64,000 nucleotides of DNA from Cerrena zonata (GCA_038087015.1 JASBNA010000014.1:124001-188000); one strand, 5' to 3'. Positions 42,146-57,200 are shown, numbered from the stretch's first letter. The notes: a model not told the origin generated them from the letters alone. Made by a program: numbers and translations.

Positions 42146-43709
42146 TCATACATTCCACCCAAACTCATGTTTTGGGAGTGGGACCACCGTAACCTCATTC
42201 GCTGCATCTCCTTTTGGCATACCCATCCACCTCCAACACGGGGAGCAGACTACGAATGGGCTCTCTCCAAGCCGCATGTCTCCAAGAATGGAGTAGACTG
42301 CTGGTACTTTATTGCATATCCGGCAGTTGTCCAAAAGAAGGGGAGTGATTTGAGTCGTGAGGGGATATGCAGTAACAGGTGGATCAGATGAGTGTAGCAA
42401 CCTTTCACAACGCAAGTTTTAGAAACGGATTATGTAGATATACAAATGATTGGGGCCGACGTACCGGACATGATCAACGACGAAGAAGTGTTCACAGTTC
42501 CCCGCATGCATAAGCCAATATGGGGTGTGAAGTCGAAGAGAAAGGGAATCAAATCTCGTGTCGTGCATTGGAGTCCCTTTAGTCAGGGTAGGTCGTTTCT
42601 TTTCCGCAAGGCTTTGAATTAATTCTAAGAGTTGACTAATAGATATATAGTTAGTGGGAATGCTGTCCTCATAGGTGCGCATGACCTACTCAGAATAATC
42701 CTTTTCGTTCTGGCCATCCCCATAAACAGTTCCCTCAATGGAAACAACGGCCCCCGTACCTCCGGAGGTTGTATTTGATGACATCCAGACCGTAGTAGCA
42801 TCATCGTTGCGGACCTCCGCTGGGATCTCGTTGGAATGGCAAGGGATTACGTCAAAAAAGTCACCAATCGTCTGAGATGATAACACCACATGTTGAGAGC
42901 TCCGAGAGAGGAGTTTATGACCCCAAGACAGAGGACTGTGAATAGTTACAAACAACAGAGCCTGTTTCGGGCTATGGGCATCTGAAGACAGATTGAATTG
43001 TTTCTGGGGCCCCGCATGAGCGTCCATTTGACTCACGAATGAGAAGCATTACCTACTATTTCAGTGAGGGTATTATGATCAGCATTTCTGGGCGTTCTGA
43101 TGAACAAGGCAGAGTTAAGGGTTAACCTACAGGCACTGAGTCAGGAGAGAACAACTGAATAGTAAATGTGAAATACTAACGGCCAACTCTTCAACTGCAC
43201 AGCATCGAGTTTCGTCCTCAGTGTCGTAACACTTGGGTGTTCTTCCGCCGGTTCAGTAATGGTTACTCGCTTACGTTTTCGCCGATTGGATGACTCTGCT
43301 GTCTCGTATATCGATTGCACTGAGGCTTGCTGCGTTTTCGTGACGTGGGAATATAGCCTTGGGGTGGTGATTATTTCGTTCAAAGCTGCCTGCACATCAC
43401 TGACACTGGAAATTTGCACGCAGTTTTAACACGTTGTATCACCACAAGAATGCTGGAAATTTGCAGGAATGCAAGAACGAACCTACATTCTGCTTCAATT
43501 GCCTCATGGCGCGTCTGGTCAATTTTCTGCCAATGTTCTCGCGCCTTTGCATTGAGGCCATTGGAAGATTGGGAAAATAACCTGCATGAGGCCTGGTCTG
43601 CTGACCCATTCTCAAGTTGTACGGCACTCCGTACAAATTGCGAAACGTTGATAAGTGGGGAAGGGGGCCCAAACTGTGCCTCGTGCGATTGCCCTGAGTT
43701 TACGTTCAT
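42146..43709 (-). CDS. snRNA-activating protein complex subunit 3 (SNAPC3-like)
   Basis: Six exons: 43709-43483, 43405-43181, 43126-43057, 43003-42690, 42635-42465 and 42401-42146; 1263 nt, 420 residues. SNAPC3 binds the proximal sequence element of snRNA promoters. Family features: HSPLSWGHKLLSRSSQHVVL, SSQTIGDFFDVIPC, the phrase LRLHTPYWLMHAGNCEHFFV (H-x-G-x-C-E-H zinc ligands) and the late C-x-x-C pairs CRICNK and CSPCWRW. Donors GTAGGT occur twice and give the only open frame. Head-to-tail with TFB4 300 bp downstream, and divergent from PrpD. Confidence 0.88.
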
Positions 43710-44034
43710 CTTTTCCTGGAATTTACTCTAGTACAAGGCTTGCAGATTGTTGTTGTTTTCCTGTCCCGACCAGGGTCAAGAATCACCTGCAAACAGTCAG
43801 TAGAGTATGAACGTCCGGTTGAAAGAAAAAGTTTATGACGATGTGCTTGGCGCTGAGGTGATCCCCAGACTGCCCCAGAGTCGGTATTCGGGTACTCGGA
43901 TCATGCGATTCCGGTTCAAAATGCGGGGTTGGACGATAGAACGACCGGCCGACGTTGTTGTCTACGTTCCACTCACATCTCGCTCGTCAACCTCATCAAC
44001 GGTGAGGCTTAGAACGCGTGTTACAGGTTAGCAA
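43710..44034. promoter_or_regulatory. Divergent promoter region, SNAPC3 and PrpD
   Basis: 325 bp between two oppositely directed start codons; must serve both genes. No TATA box or repeat stands out. Confidence 0.5.
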
Positions 44035-45978
44035 ATGCTGTCGACAGCTCGCACCTCACTCCCTCGAACTTTACGTTGCAGGGGCTCTCTGAGTTCATCT
44101 CTGCATACAGCTTCAAAGCTATCTGCATCACAAACTCCGCTCATCCATCGACCATCTCGAACTTCTGCGGCATCTTCCCTCAAATTATCTCTTGCACGAT
44201 CTCGTAACATGTCGCATCTTGCAGAGAGTGCAGTGCGTCCAGAGCCTGACCAAGTCCTCCAGGACATTGCAGATTACGTCCACAGCTACAAAATTGACTC
44301 CGAGCTGGCCTTCGAAACTGCACGCCTCTGCCTTATTGACACTATTGGATGCGGTCTGGAAGGATTGAGGTTCGAATCTTGTGCACGTTTACTTGGACCT
44401 GTCGTGGAAGGAACAGTAGTCCCAAATGGTATGATGACATACATCGTACTTCATTAATATTTCATTCTACTAAACGCTGTATCATTATAGGAACTCGGGT
44501 CCCTGGTACTAACTACCAGCTTGACCCCATTCGGGGTGCATTCAATATCGGGACGCAGATCCGCTGGCTCGATTTTAACGATTGTTTCTTGGCCGCTGAG
44601 TGGGGCCATCCCTCAGACAACCTGGGAGCCATTTTGGCCGTAGCTGATCATCTGTCCCGTCAAGGCCAGACAGTCACCGTGCGTGATATTCTCGAGGCTA
44701 TGATCAAAGCCCATGAGATCCAAGGTAGTCTTGCCTTGCTCAATTCATTCAACCGAGTTGGATTAGATCATGTCGTCCTTGTGAAGGTCGCAAGCACCGC
44801 GGTGGTGTCCAAAATGCTGTTCGTATCGATCCCGTCGAGCTTTTTGCTTATTCAGAGTATTAACATTGAATCAATGCGTCGTTACCTAGTGGCTTGGATC
44901 GCGCCCAAACAATTGACGCAGTTTCTCACGCCTGGGCAGATGGCCAATCTCTGCGTACATATCGTCATGCACCGAATACTCAATCCCGTAAGTCATGGGC
45001 TGCAGGCGATGCTTGCTCTCGCGCTGTCAATATTGCATACCTCGTGAAGAAAGGTGAGAAGGGTATGCCGTCGGTATTGACCGCGAAGACGTGGGGCTTC
45101 TATGATGTGCTATTCAAGGTATAGTTCTGTTATTCTGTCTAATACACATGTATCGGTTTTGATCGTTGATACCCATCGCGCTGTATTGATAGGGCCGACC
45201 TTTTGAGTTCCAAATGCCGTATACTTCCTACATCATGGAAAATGTACTGTTCAAGATCTCGTACCCTGCGGAATTCCATGCCCAAACTGCTGTGGAGGCG
45301 GCCCACATAATCCACGCAAAGCTCAAGGACCTGGGAAAAACTAGTGACGACATCAAGTCTATTCGTATCCGGACCCAGGAGGCTGCAATGCGGATTATCA
45401 ACAAGAAGGGCCCCCTTGATAATTTCGCCGATAGGGAGTATGTGTCATTCTTTACCTCATAGAAGCATCCTGTGGCTTAACTCACTACACACAGTCACGA
45501 CATTAACTACATGGTGGCATACCCCCTCATCCACGGAGAATTAACGTCCCAGTCATACACGGATGCCTCAGCTGCAGACCCCCGAATTGATGCCCTTCGT
45601 GCTAAGATTACTTGTGTCGAGGAACAGCTCTACAGTGTGGACTACCATGACCCTGCGAAGCGCTCAATTTCAAACGCTCTTCTCGTTGAGTTGAACGACG
45701 GAACGGTACTCGACGAAGTTGAAGTTGAATATCCTGTCGGACATAAGCGCCGCCGTGCTGAAGGAACTCCATTATTGTTGGCCAAGTTCAAGAAGCACAT
45801 TGCACCCCACTTCAGCGAGGCTCATCAGAAGAAGTGAGAATCATTATTAACCGTTCCCAGCCTGAGTGATCGTTTTACTGATTGATTACATGTTAGGATC
45901 TTGGACACGGTCAACGATGCTGCATCCTTGGCCAAACTTCCCGTTAAAGAATTCACCGATCTTTTCGTAAAGGCTTAG
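44035..45978 (+). CDS. 2-methylcitrate dehydratase, mitochondrial (PrpD)
   Basis: Six exons: 44035-44428, 44491-44818, 44890-45118, 45193-45437, 45495-45833 and 45897-45978; 1617 nt, 538 residues. Dehydrates 2-methylcitrate in the methylcitrate cycle, which clears propionyl-CoA. The first 55 residues are rich in Arg/Ser/Leu without acids, a mitochondrial targeting peptide. Family phrases: [103 protein letters not shown] and the C-terminal [12 protein letters not shown]. The second intron uses GTTCGT, chosen by frame. Intact and of usual length. Confidence 0.93.
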
Positions 45979-48900
45979 GAGTACATTAATAGAACTGGTT
46001 TAGTCACGTTGTATAGTATTTGGAATTCCTTCAGCATACCGAGGTCTTCTAAGATGCCTTCATAGGTCACTCTTAACGTTGACATGCTCGTTACGGAAGT
46101 GCTTTCTAAGTCATCAAATGGAATACGTCGTTTCACGCGCCACAAGCTACAAACCATCGTGCCTTGGAATGTCTTGAACCTATCGCCGGCTTCAGTGTTA
46201 TGATGAGCAGTGCCCTGTACTAGGTCTAATCGTCAGGGTCCATGATCAATTCAAGACGTTTGATCTCATGTACCGTTTTTGGGACAAGCATATAGAGAAA
46301 ACGTCACTGCTGTGTCCTCGACTTTCGACCCGGATGACCAGACCGAAATGGTTCACATGCACATCTGATCGTTTACATACTTCTGTGCATCATGTAGGTC
46401 AGGTAGGTGCTTCCAATCGTTCATCGTGTTTTTGGTGCTTTGAATACTACAAATTCTGAACAAATATAATCAGAACAGCCACGATCAAGAAATGGACAAT
46501 TGGGTGTGAACAGCCTAGGGTTCGGTATGTTTCCGATTTTCCATCATCACGGAGGAGGTTTCAGTCTTCTGAACCCTGCCATGTAGATGCCTGGCAGTCC
46601 TGCAAGAGACCACCAGTGCTAGTGTTTGTCAACTTCACGGGACCATCGCCAGATTACCCTATCTAGATACTCCATTGGTTGCCGTCGTTGCGACCGTCTT
46701 TACCAAATCCCGCGCGTGAGATCATACATAGCTTCGGCAGAATTTCTCGTCTCCGATGAAGACATTTCCTTAGTGGGCGAAGGTCCCGTCACAATTTCAC
46801 TGGTATTATTACTTCGTCCCTATCCACATAGCAGTAAGTCTACGGGTTGTCATAGTTTGCTATACACTCAGTACTCTCCTATAGACCTGGGTACTGGGCA
46901 GGGCAGGATCGGGCGGCTTTCGGATTAGGTCTGGTGCCCCAGCGGCTTTGATGGTCCCGACACCGTCTTTCCAAAGCCACGGAACGTTCACCAAAGCGAT
47001 GCCATACATACACGCTGAGAAACCTTTTCGACCAATTTCCCAGTCCATCATCCTCAAGTCCTATCAGAGTACGCCAGCAAATACTACTATGTCAACGTCC
47101 TACAAGGAGAGTTCGTCGCCGACAGCGGCTTCTCGTTTCATCGACGTATCCACCAATGACGCCGGAAGGTGGGATGATTGAGTAAATTGCGTTGGGGACG
47201 GATCTCTCTCACCAAAAAACTTTCCACATGCTCACTCAATTTACTTCTCGACTTCGAGTTGCACCACTTCAAGGTTCTAGTTTGCTTCCGGAGTCTTTCC
47301 GCCGCCAGAGACATTTCAAATACCCATCTCTGCATCTCATTGAGACCAGCCGGACATAGGGGTACCTGCAGGAGCTAGGGCAACCTCATTGCTGATGGAC
47401 AGACTACTTCGAACTCTCGAGGTACGTGCAGTATTGTGAAGAGTGCAAAGTTCGCTCATATGATCGGTCAGACATGTCCTTTGTAGGGGGCAGAATGTAC
47501 ACTCATTCGCCGTGACCCAGTATAGTCATTCAAACACACCCAACGGGATACCGACTGTCAGTGCACATCTAGTTCTCTTACAGAAATTCGGAGATTTACC
47601 GTCAGTGGTTTCACTTTAATAACTTCTCAAATTGGTATTGCGCTTAACGCCACCATGCCGGCGTCTAGACCACGTTCAAAGTGATCTCCGCTTGAAGTGA
47701 GTTTGATTCGCTTGGTGAGTGGTCCGCGCCAGTTCATCTTTCTTTACCTTCTGTTCTCTTCGTCATTGTGCATATGCCATTGTTCGTCATTTTCATGCTC
47801 TCGCCACTCCTGTTTCGCGGAACACCTCGCATAACCACGGAATAAGCATGAGGGGTTTGGACCCCGACTTATTCGGGTCATTCTGATTGTGATCCTTCTT
47901 TTGGTCGATCGTGTTTGTCGCCTCAGAAGGAGTCGGCAATCTGCTTCCTACACTGGTACCGTTGCGCCGCTGCTATGATCATTGCTCCCGCGAAGCATTT
48001 TCATTTACTCACGCCCATTTCCTGGAACGTTCGTCTTTGGGACATTCAGAAAGGAGTTTAATCTGCTGCCGTTGTTCGGACAGGGTGAACTAACAACACC
48101 AAACCAATTCATTCACATACCCGAGGCTCGGTCTGCTCCAAAGATAAATGAGAGGAGTATTAACTCCTCCATGTTCGTGAGCGGCCATAGGGCTGGCATC
48201 TATGAAGACACGTTTTGGTGACAGGTACATTGAATTAGTTCCGCGAGCACTAGACCGATATGGTGCTATCATACCAAATGGTGGTACACAGGGGTCGTCC
48301 GCATCTAAGCGGTCGTGCTTGATCCACGCCTTCCTAATGATAACATGGGTGTTGGCGGACTTCCCTCTTATCTTTGCGTCGTGTTCCAGGCCACGAGCAG
48401 TTTAACATCATCTCAACGTATGGCGGTGATGTTTCCTCATCTACTCAGGGAGAAGATCTGGTAACGCCTAAATTGACCCATCTTTTCTCAAGGTGATCGA
48501 TTCTCGATCAACACCATGCCTTAACTTCCGTCGCCCTCCGCCGCAGAAAACTAAGCTAATAATATAGTGGCACCTCCTTCGTCCCCCAAAATATACGTCT
48601 AGTCCTTCCGAAGGACAAGGTCTCCGTTATCCGCTCTCCCGGTCCAGACAAGGGCAATACAGCGCATCTATGTATGTCATCAGAGGACCCACAGTTGGGA
48701 ATCCATATGGACCCATGCCATAAGGTAAATGCATGGCAGAGAAGCATTGCTCTGATAGAAGACGGAAAGCGTGTATTTAGATGCAGACTTGAGTCGACAT
48801 TCATTGAATTTAGCTTTCTCAGCCTGCTGCCGGCGCGCATCATGACGAGTGACATGTCCATACCCTCGAAGAGTTGATGCAGTGCGTGATAGAGGTTAGG

Positions 48901-50111
48901 GCGTCTCAGTTCTGTGAGGACGACGACAGGATGATATATTCCATCTGGAAATCCGGACTCTTTCGGCTATTTGTTCTCATACAATAGTAGGTCCGAAGGC
49001 CTTGGATTGATGTTCTCTAGTGTGTCGTCATGAGAAGACATCCTGTCCCCCTCAGTTCTGAACCGGTGGAGATACTAGCATCTCCTTTAAGGTCCAGCAA
49101 GATGTCATGTCAGTCGCTGAGATGTGACGGGAGTTGCTATTGATGATTGTATGTAAGATTCACTGCGGGGGTGTCGATATCCCGGAGAAAGCCTCTATTC
49201 TCCTTATTATTACGAGTGGCTCGCCTCGTTGCAGTCGAAGTTTTTACCTTGGAATTTGTGATGCTTCTACTCCGTCAGTTTCGGGAACTTGCGAGACAAT
49301 GCGACTGAATAGAGATGAGAGAGATCCAAAGCCATTGAGAGACCTTTTTGGACGACGAAGAATGTAGAGCCGTCAGGGCCTGTCTTGTTACGCAAGGCGT
49401 CTGCGGAACATCGGCTTGATGATCAACAGAGTGGCCGACCGCTTCTCAGTCGTTGAACACACGGAGGCATATGACCAAAACAAGCTAAATCTTCCTTCTG
49501 TGAGAGAAGAGTTGAAGAATCACTCCATAGTAATACGTCGGACGGGGTACGTTGCAACCTGGGTCAATGTATTTAGCAAGAAATTATCTGTATTGAAGAC
49601 AATTTGCTGACGCTGGTCTGTCAGACGGTGCGGTGGGCCTGAATAGAGCACCACTGGCAGTCCGTCGACGTGCGGCAGCAGGAGTGAGCGAGTGTTCCTG
49701 TCCTGGATGCCCAGGGTGTGACTGGCGAAAGGCCTCTTGCAGCACTCCCACGGAAGCAAAACGTGTTGGTGCGCCTGCATTACCTGCATACCAGCCCCCG
49801 GTGGGTGTGCGATGGAAAAGAATTCCAGGAAAAATGTGGTAATAAAACGATATTCCGCCGTCCGGAATTTACCAGAGGGCAGACCCAGAGACCAGAGATC
49901 TGAGGCCGGCGATCCAACCCGATATGCGATGATCCGCTAACGAGAACATCTCATACCCTTGTAGCTTCTCTAGAATCTCCACGTCTCGCCTAGCGCTGTC
50001 GCTTCAAAAAGGACCGCTGACAGACATGCGAGTCCACCAAGATTCTCCCTCGAGCACTTCCAATATAATGGCAGACAACATCCACTAGTACGTGACCATC
50101 CCCTCCCCACA
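45979..50111. other. Gene-poor region
   Basis: About 4.1 kb. Only short scattered open frames on both strands, none with recognisable protein sequence, consistent splice sites or homology to neighbours. No tRNA, satellite or transposon end was seen. It may hold decayed mobile elements. Confidence 0.6.
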
Positions 50112-51220
50112 ATGTCTGCCGCTTATCCTCACTTGTCTTACTCCTACATTAGCCCCCCCACTAGTCATACTCACAACCAGTACTTGCCTCCTGGCTACGC
50201 CTATGGCGCCCCTCCCGCGTCTGGCCATCTCCACCATCATCTCGTCGCGCCCTCACAGAGGCCAGAGCCTACCCAGCGCAAGCGCCCGAAATACACTCGC
50301 AGCAAAACAGGTTGTCTGACGTGCAGAGGGAAAAAAATTAAGGTGCGCTGCTGGTCCTCGTTCTTCACGCGTCGTTTGTATTCCTTAACCTCTTGTGTGC
50401 GCAGTGCGATGAAACGAAGCCGAATTGCATGCGTTGTACCCATGGTCAACGAGAGGTACGCGTCGGTGACACTGTCTTCGTCGTTTTCAACTGACGAGGC
50501 GTACAGTGCACATGGCCCGAAGGTGTTCCCAGTCGCAAGAAAACCTCTACTCGCAAGAACTCCCAACCAGAATCTGCTCAACACTCGCCTAGTGCGCTAG
50601 ACTCTCCATTGACCGACACACGACCATCTACTGCAGGCTCAGCATCCATTTCAGAAGCCTCGACCTCCACTCCTCCTACTAGAAACCCTACGCCCCCAAA
50701 ACGTGAGCCCGCAGAGGCACACCTACCCCCACTCATCTCCCGCCGTGCAGGGTACGTATTGCGTTCTTTTCAAGCCTGACTGACCGCTAACTAGTCTCAA
50801 CAGAGAAGTACATCTGGCTGGGGTTGGAGAGGTAGAAGGAGGTCGTCGCCAACAGTGAGTTTCATTATCTCAATTCCTTGGCACACGATCCTGATGTCGT
50901 GCAGTGTTCCGTCTGGCTCATCACATGGATACCCCATGCATTCCGGCTCGAATACCCACGTCTTGCCTGCTATACCCGAAATGTCGTCTCAATACCCTGC
51001 ACACTCATCATACCAGCAACAGCACTATCATCCCTCACAGTATGCTCAGCAACAGTCTCTTGTTCTCCCTCGAGTTAGTCCTCAGCACGAGCACGGGTCT
51101 ATTCGGTCTCCAGATGGGTCTTCTCATGGGCAATGGTCCTCGCAAGCCATGATGGCTCACGTTGAGCCTTTGGATCAATATGTGAGGACTCCTCTTTACC
51201 GCGAGGAGGGTGACGTCTAA
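50112..51220 (+). CDS. Zn2Cys6 transcription factor
   Basis: Five exons: 50112-50342, 50405-50455, 50507-50751, 50804-50854 and 50905-51220; 894 nt, 297 residues. The binuclear zinc cluster is split over three exons: TGCLTCRGKKIK, then CDETKPNCMRCTHGQRE, then CTWPEG, with the six cysteines at the usual C-x2-C-x6-C-x5-C-x2-C-x6/8-C spacing. A basic run (QRKRPKYTRSK) precedes it. The rest is Ser/Pro/Thr- and Gln/His-rich, as in activation regions. There is no fungal-specific middle domain (the usual partner of Zn2Cys6), so it is a short factor. Probably nuclear and DNA-binding; targets unknown. It stands alone in a gene-poor stretch. Confidence 0.88.
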
Positions 51221-54200
51221 TCGTTGTCTTCGGAATAGTATACATCGGCCCATGAGAGGGGTATCGTGGGGCAACCCTCCCACCAGATTAGATACTGACT
51301 TTGATTGTTTTGTTTTCTTGCTTTTCACGACTCTATGTGTAATGACGTTCATTCATAATATTAATACAGGTCCTCTCAATACCTTAATATGAGGGGAACC
51401 TATTAACATTTTAACCTCAGCGTTTTTAAACCAGGTACGATGTTGGCTTTGCCCCACCGAGTGATCCGTAGACGTCGGAGTTGCCAAGGGTTGGTACATA
51501 TTGTTGTTCCGAAGCAACTTACATTGCGTTCAGTTAGTTCCAGGGTTCTCTCGAATGATCCAATGTTGTCGGTCTTACTACGGAGCCGAGCGGCACATAT
51601 AGGTACGTTAAAAACGAGCCCTGGCATGAACATTCCGTCTATATTCGTTGTGAATAGAAATGATAACGGGCTTTTCTCGTCACGACTAGCCCTCACGTCG
51701 ACTCCGCAGTGCTACTCATCGAAAAGTTTTAAACTGGAATCTGTTGCCTTGGAGTCATCAAATATGAGACTAATGTGCTCTCGATGGTCTATGTACTTTC
51801 GACTCAGTACAGGCCTTCCATATTGTTTCATCGAGCCCAAGGGGCCTGGACAACGAGGGTTGGTTGTCCGAACCAACGGCGGTTATTCCGACTAGTGATT
51901 TTGGATAAATTCGGTTCCATGTCAAGGAAACGGCCGGTGTGCGGACACACAAAGTTTCATCTGCTACCACCACGTCAGGGACATATTATTTGATGTGGGA
52001 AGTAATTATTGAACACATTCATTACAATCCCCATCTCATTCGAGGAGCACTGCGCAAGGGTTGAGAGGGAACCAATACCTAAATTCAAATTATCTGACCT
52101 AACATGATTATGTATCACATGGATCAATGCTGTGCTCATGTGCAGCTCAAATTCTATAACCGAATGGCTTCTTTTTTGAGTACGTATAATGGCCAAACTA
52201 ACGCCAAGCTGGAAGGGGGTCATGACATGCATACGCCGATCAGAAAAGTGGTGTGATTGATGTCAGTGGGACCTAGTTCAAAACGACGTGGTGGGAACCG
52301 ACAATGCGTGACTTGCGCATGTCTCAGAAAGTCCGCCGGCAACTAGGTTACCGAGACAGCTATAATGAAAGTAAGTACAAGCTTTAAAGGTAGCCGCAAT
52401 CATCTGAAGCCCCTCGAATGCATGGTTGAGCAGGAAATGTAGGTGTTGAGTTGCTCAGCCAAGATATGACGCTGGGAAGTCAAATATGTCCATACGGCCT
52501 TCAGGGCTCGTCTGGATCATTGGGTAAAATTGGGGAAGGTGCATCGCATCCATGTGTATCAGAAATATTATGGCAGAAGGTAGGTCTCCTTCCCGTTAAA
52601 ACCCATCTGACAATTACGACGTTGTTTTTCGGCACACGAGGTGAGTTAGAAGGACGGAAAATTTAGACATTCAGATATGCAAATACAAATGTCATTTGTG
52701 GGCTTGGATACCGGACTCAGAGGAGCGGTGCTCCTCCCCCACTAGTATATTCCCACCAATATCACTAGTGCAGGCGTTCACGGTGAATTCCACGTCAAGC
52801 TGTGAGCGAACGAATTCGTCAGGCCATGTAAGTTGAGAAACGGTGACTGAACATCCTCGCGGAGTTTGCTAGGTGGAACTCACTTGCGCTTTAGTACACT
52901 CATAGCGGAGTGGAGATGAAGACACGACCTTCGTATCATATCTAGTAACTTTATCCCTACGGAGCATACCGACCACGAGACATCCCATGTATCAATTTGG
53001 AGGTCATTACGATTGCCGCTCACTTGTGTCATAGAGGCGGGTAAGGCGGAGACACTATGAAAAACCTCCGATAGACTGATACACCCGAAGGAGTGGTAGA
53101 TTGGGGTATGCCTACTGCTAGAAACGTTGACATCATACTATGGGCTATTTACAGCTTACGCCCGCTTTTACCAATTGAAGGTGCATGGAAAGTGCAACAC
53201 CAGAAATCGATACCGTTCGCAAACTCTCGTATGAATGGCATTAGTGTGTATTTAAAGAGGAATGGAATCACTTCTGCGCTCATTACCACGACCGTGTGAG
53301 TTTATACAAGCTTAGGGAATAGACCAATAGAATATCAGACAAGTTGGAAGATGAACCGGATTGCAGGATAGGTCAAACCTAAGAGTAGGACATATGGTGC
53401 AAACCTTGTGTCAGACCATGGACTTTTCCTGAAGCGGGTTGACCATAACGTCTTTTGCTGCCACACGGCAATAAGCGGTCACTCATGACAGACTGGGATA
53501 CTGTTGTATCAAAGATTCGGCAACAGATAGTAAAGGAAGTGGCAATTGACCAAACCCAGAGAATTCAGTTTATGTACATAGCTGTGCCTTGATGGTCATT
53601 AGTGTGTGGATGTTTCAGGGAACGGGGAAGTTACACACCAGGAAGTGTTAAGACCTAGTTAGGAATGTCCTGACATAACTGAGACTAGTCTTGGCAGCAG
53701 CATAGGTAAGTCCGAAAACGGAGTCGTTCTGATTCGATAACAAGGTTACAAGTTTAAACCTTCTAAGTACTTCCACTCCATTCGTGCATAGACATCGAGA
53801 CCCATCTACATGCATATGCTTGTGAACCCCAATCACTGATCGCCCTAGGCCGCCGAAGTAAATGAATGAGGACGACACACCTTCCCGTGAGAGTCGCAGG
53901 CTTTGGCATTCCCGTTGAGCGTCGTTGAGCAGTGTTCGGCGTCGGCATAGTGGAGATAGTAATCTTATTCAAAGCTAGGCTGGGAGTAACAGCAACTTAC
54001 GTATAGGCATGCGTGGAAGATTAGAGTCCCACAAGCTCGTTCCAGGTAGACCGGGGCCAAGCTGAGAACACCCCACATAGCCAATTTGGGATGCGTCTGA
54101 TACCAACCACCTGTACATTGCATCGCAGTTGGCATGATAGAAAGATAGAACTGTAACCAACTTTTCCTGCGTTCATGTCACTCGCGGTGCCGTAGCTTCG

Positions 54201-57200
54201 ATATGACATCTTAACAAGCCTGCTGACCTCAAGGTGTGCCGTTCATCTTCGGATCCCACTCTTTCACTTCTACAAATTAGCGGAGTATTATTGTCGAACC
54301 GCAGGCTCCTCGGGGTGCATTGACCCCGAAGGTGCATCTGTGAAGGCGTCAGCGAGCTTTCAGAAGGCTGCTCCATACTAGAACAGCCATAGATGATGGG
54401 ACGGACCTCAAGCTCAAGGCTGAATGTATCTCCAGGATAGGTATGATTAGCACGACAGTCAATTGAGCTTTTTCATAGAAGATGAGAAGACACCTGTTCG
54501 CCGCCTTAACTTCGGTGAATCCGCATTGCTTAAGGGCTTGAAGGTAAAGACATAGCAAGCTGGCATGACGCAGTCTATACGTCGATGTGATACCAGATAA
54601 GTGGAGTTACCTGGTACATAGATATATTGACCGTAGTATAAGATCGTCCTGTTTTCTTGTAATAGTGAGGGGTAGTAGATAGGGGTAATAGAAAATGAAA
54701 GTTGTCCTCTAAAAGGTCCGTGAGGTACATTTCAGCAGCGTTAGTTCATAGCGCACGACATGATAGCTCCGGTTGTAAATGGCTGCTGATAGGGCCAATC
54801 GTAATGAACATTCTGAGCGCTGCAAGGAGACTCAGCATAGAGCCGTACCAAGAAGACATAAGCCTAAGGACGGAGACTTGATGTCATGACCTGAACGAAA
54901 TGAAATAAGAATATAGGTTAGTTCACATGGCCTTGAAAAGAAGGTAGGGGGATTGGTAGTTGAGGTCACCTTCGGACATAGCGGGCCAACGTCAGGACTA
55001 GTAGACCAGTGAAGTCATGTTAACACAGTGGTTAGGAATAGAGTTGGAATGCTAGTAGCCTTTGTTCCATAGTGCGTTTGGTAATGGAGCGATTGTAAAT
55101 GTGTTTCGACAAAGATGCAATATAGCAAGTATCAGCCGAACCAACCATATATCAAAATGGGTTCCAGACGGTTGAATCTGTCTCAGGGGACGGCAGTTGA
55201 CATCCGGCTGATCTGGGTAAGATTCCTACTCATCCATATTGGTGTTGCCAAGCATACGAACGACCAGTCAAGCACAAAATCCTGCGACAAATCAGTGTTC
55301 AAGGGACCTGCGTAGTCCACAAATATTGAATAAAACATAGCTATTTCACGGAGGTCCATCGATGCTGAGGTTATCGATTATGGTGGTTCCAAAGAGACAG
55401 AGAGTGTTGGCCGTACAGCCTTCATATGACATACGTAAAATGTTGTGCAACCTAAACCACGCTTAGCGCCCCATAACACTTATTCTAATTTCGGTAAGCG
55501 CACCGTTCTTCCGATTAGAAGCGCCATCTCCTAGTGACGTCGAGTGGCCCGGACCCTGAAGATGAAAGTTCAATCGAACTTCAAGCTGGTTTATCAACGT
55601 AATGGTATAACTAGATACTAGCAACGAGCAGGCAGCAATAGACAAGTTCAATGAACTGCAGACGATACTTGCTAGTACATTTCCAAACGATTTCCGCCGG
55701 AGTAGACCTGTACTGAATCGATGGGCAAGCGAACTTGAAACAGATCGTCGGAATTCAGGCCATGGCGCAACCAGGATGTTGCGATCAACAGGTACTACCT
55801 GTCATAGGCACTGACATGTCACTGTCATTCCCACCGATCATCGAAAGGCACAAGACTTACCAGTGTTTCGCAACGGGAGTTGTAGGACATCACGGACGAC
55901 CAATAACTTCCGACTCTTCGAAGCAACCAAGTGGTGTAGAGTGATGTTCGAAGACAAGACATTGCGAGATCACCGTCTTGCAGCTGTGGACACCTTTTGA
56001 TGGTGTTTCGGATTGTTGAGTCTTTGACGTCCCATCACTCATCAACAATTAGCGAACCCACGAGGAGTTGACCTATGAGCTTTGTGGCATCTTCGTACCA
56101 CGATGGTACCGCAGTACAAAAAACTGCCAGAAACAAGTAAGTCCGCATTCAAGCATGTCAATACTCCGTTATTATTACTGGGTAGTGACATAAGTAAAAG
56201 TCTTATATTAGCAGAGGAGAAATCGAAGATAAAAATAACTTGCAATTGAAACAGTTAGAGACATACAGGGCCATCGTGCTAATAAGTACCACCAACCTCG
56301 GAGACCGAAGACACGGAGACACGGAGACCCTTCATAAATTGGTCCACGACATTCGTGCATCTAAACCAAACAAGCACTAGAAAAGAGGTCCATACTTGTA
56401 CATCCTTCGGGTACGGGATCAAGAAAGGTATCTCCAAGACCAAGAGAGTCTATAAAAGAATAAGGTTTGACACAGGAACCACCTGCGAATCGTGACGCCT
56501 ACGCCACAAAAGACTTCGCGGAAGTATTTTCATGGTAGCCATACCCGGAAGAATAGATTGACTTAGCGTGAATGCGTTCATCGGAAGGTTTAGTCTACTC
56601 TGAATGAACTCGTAGAAGGCTAGAACAAGTTGTGGAGGAGATAATTGACTGAGATTGGCGACCATTATATCTGAAGGTGGCGAAAACCGAAAAGCTTACC
56701 GGGGGTCCGCGGCACCTGAGGTATTGGAAGGACGACTTGGTAGGACTTGGTATGAGGGCAAGACAGCGACAACTCGGGGAGGGCTTCTACCATTGAGCGG
56801 ACTTCATAGGCCGGCGGCATCAATCGACGACCGATTCAGGTCTTCGTACTAGAAGAAACAAGTTTGAGCTCTGGGGGAAATCTTCATCCAGTACAAACCA
56901 GATCCCTCATCACAAAATATCGTAGTTGGACGGCGTAAACATTGTATTTCGGAAGCGAACTTGAATGGTTGCCCAGTGCCCCCCGATGCCCAGCCGGAGG
57001 ATGAGATGATATCACTTGACTAAACACGAATGTTATCCCGAAGTCTTGAGCGGAGCGGGTAGGATATATCGGGCGAACACAGAATTGGTGTCATGGCAGA
57101 AGCAGGAGGAAACATTGAGGCAAGGTTGTCCTAGAGACGTAGCCTAAGGCTGCTATATTCTCAAGTGAAAATACCAGTGATTTTCGTCTTCGTGCATAGT

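Noticed and set aside
51440..51895. 151-codon open frame on the plus strand
   Set aside because: Longest frame in the gene-poor region, but no recognisable motif, no splice context and no similarity to neighbours.
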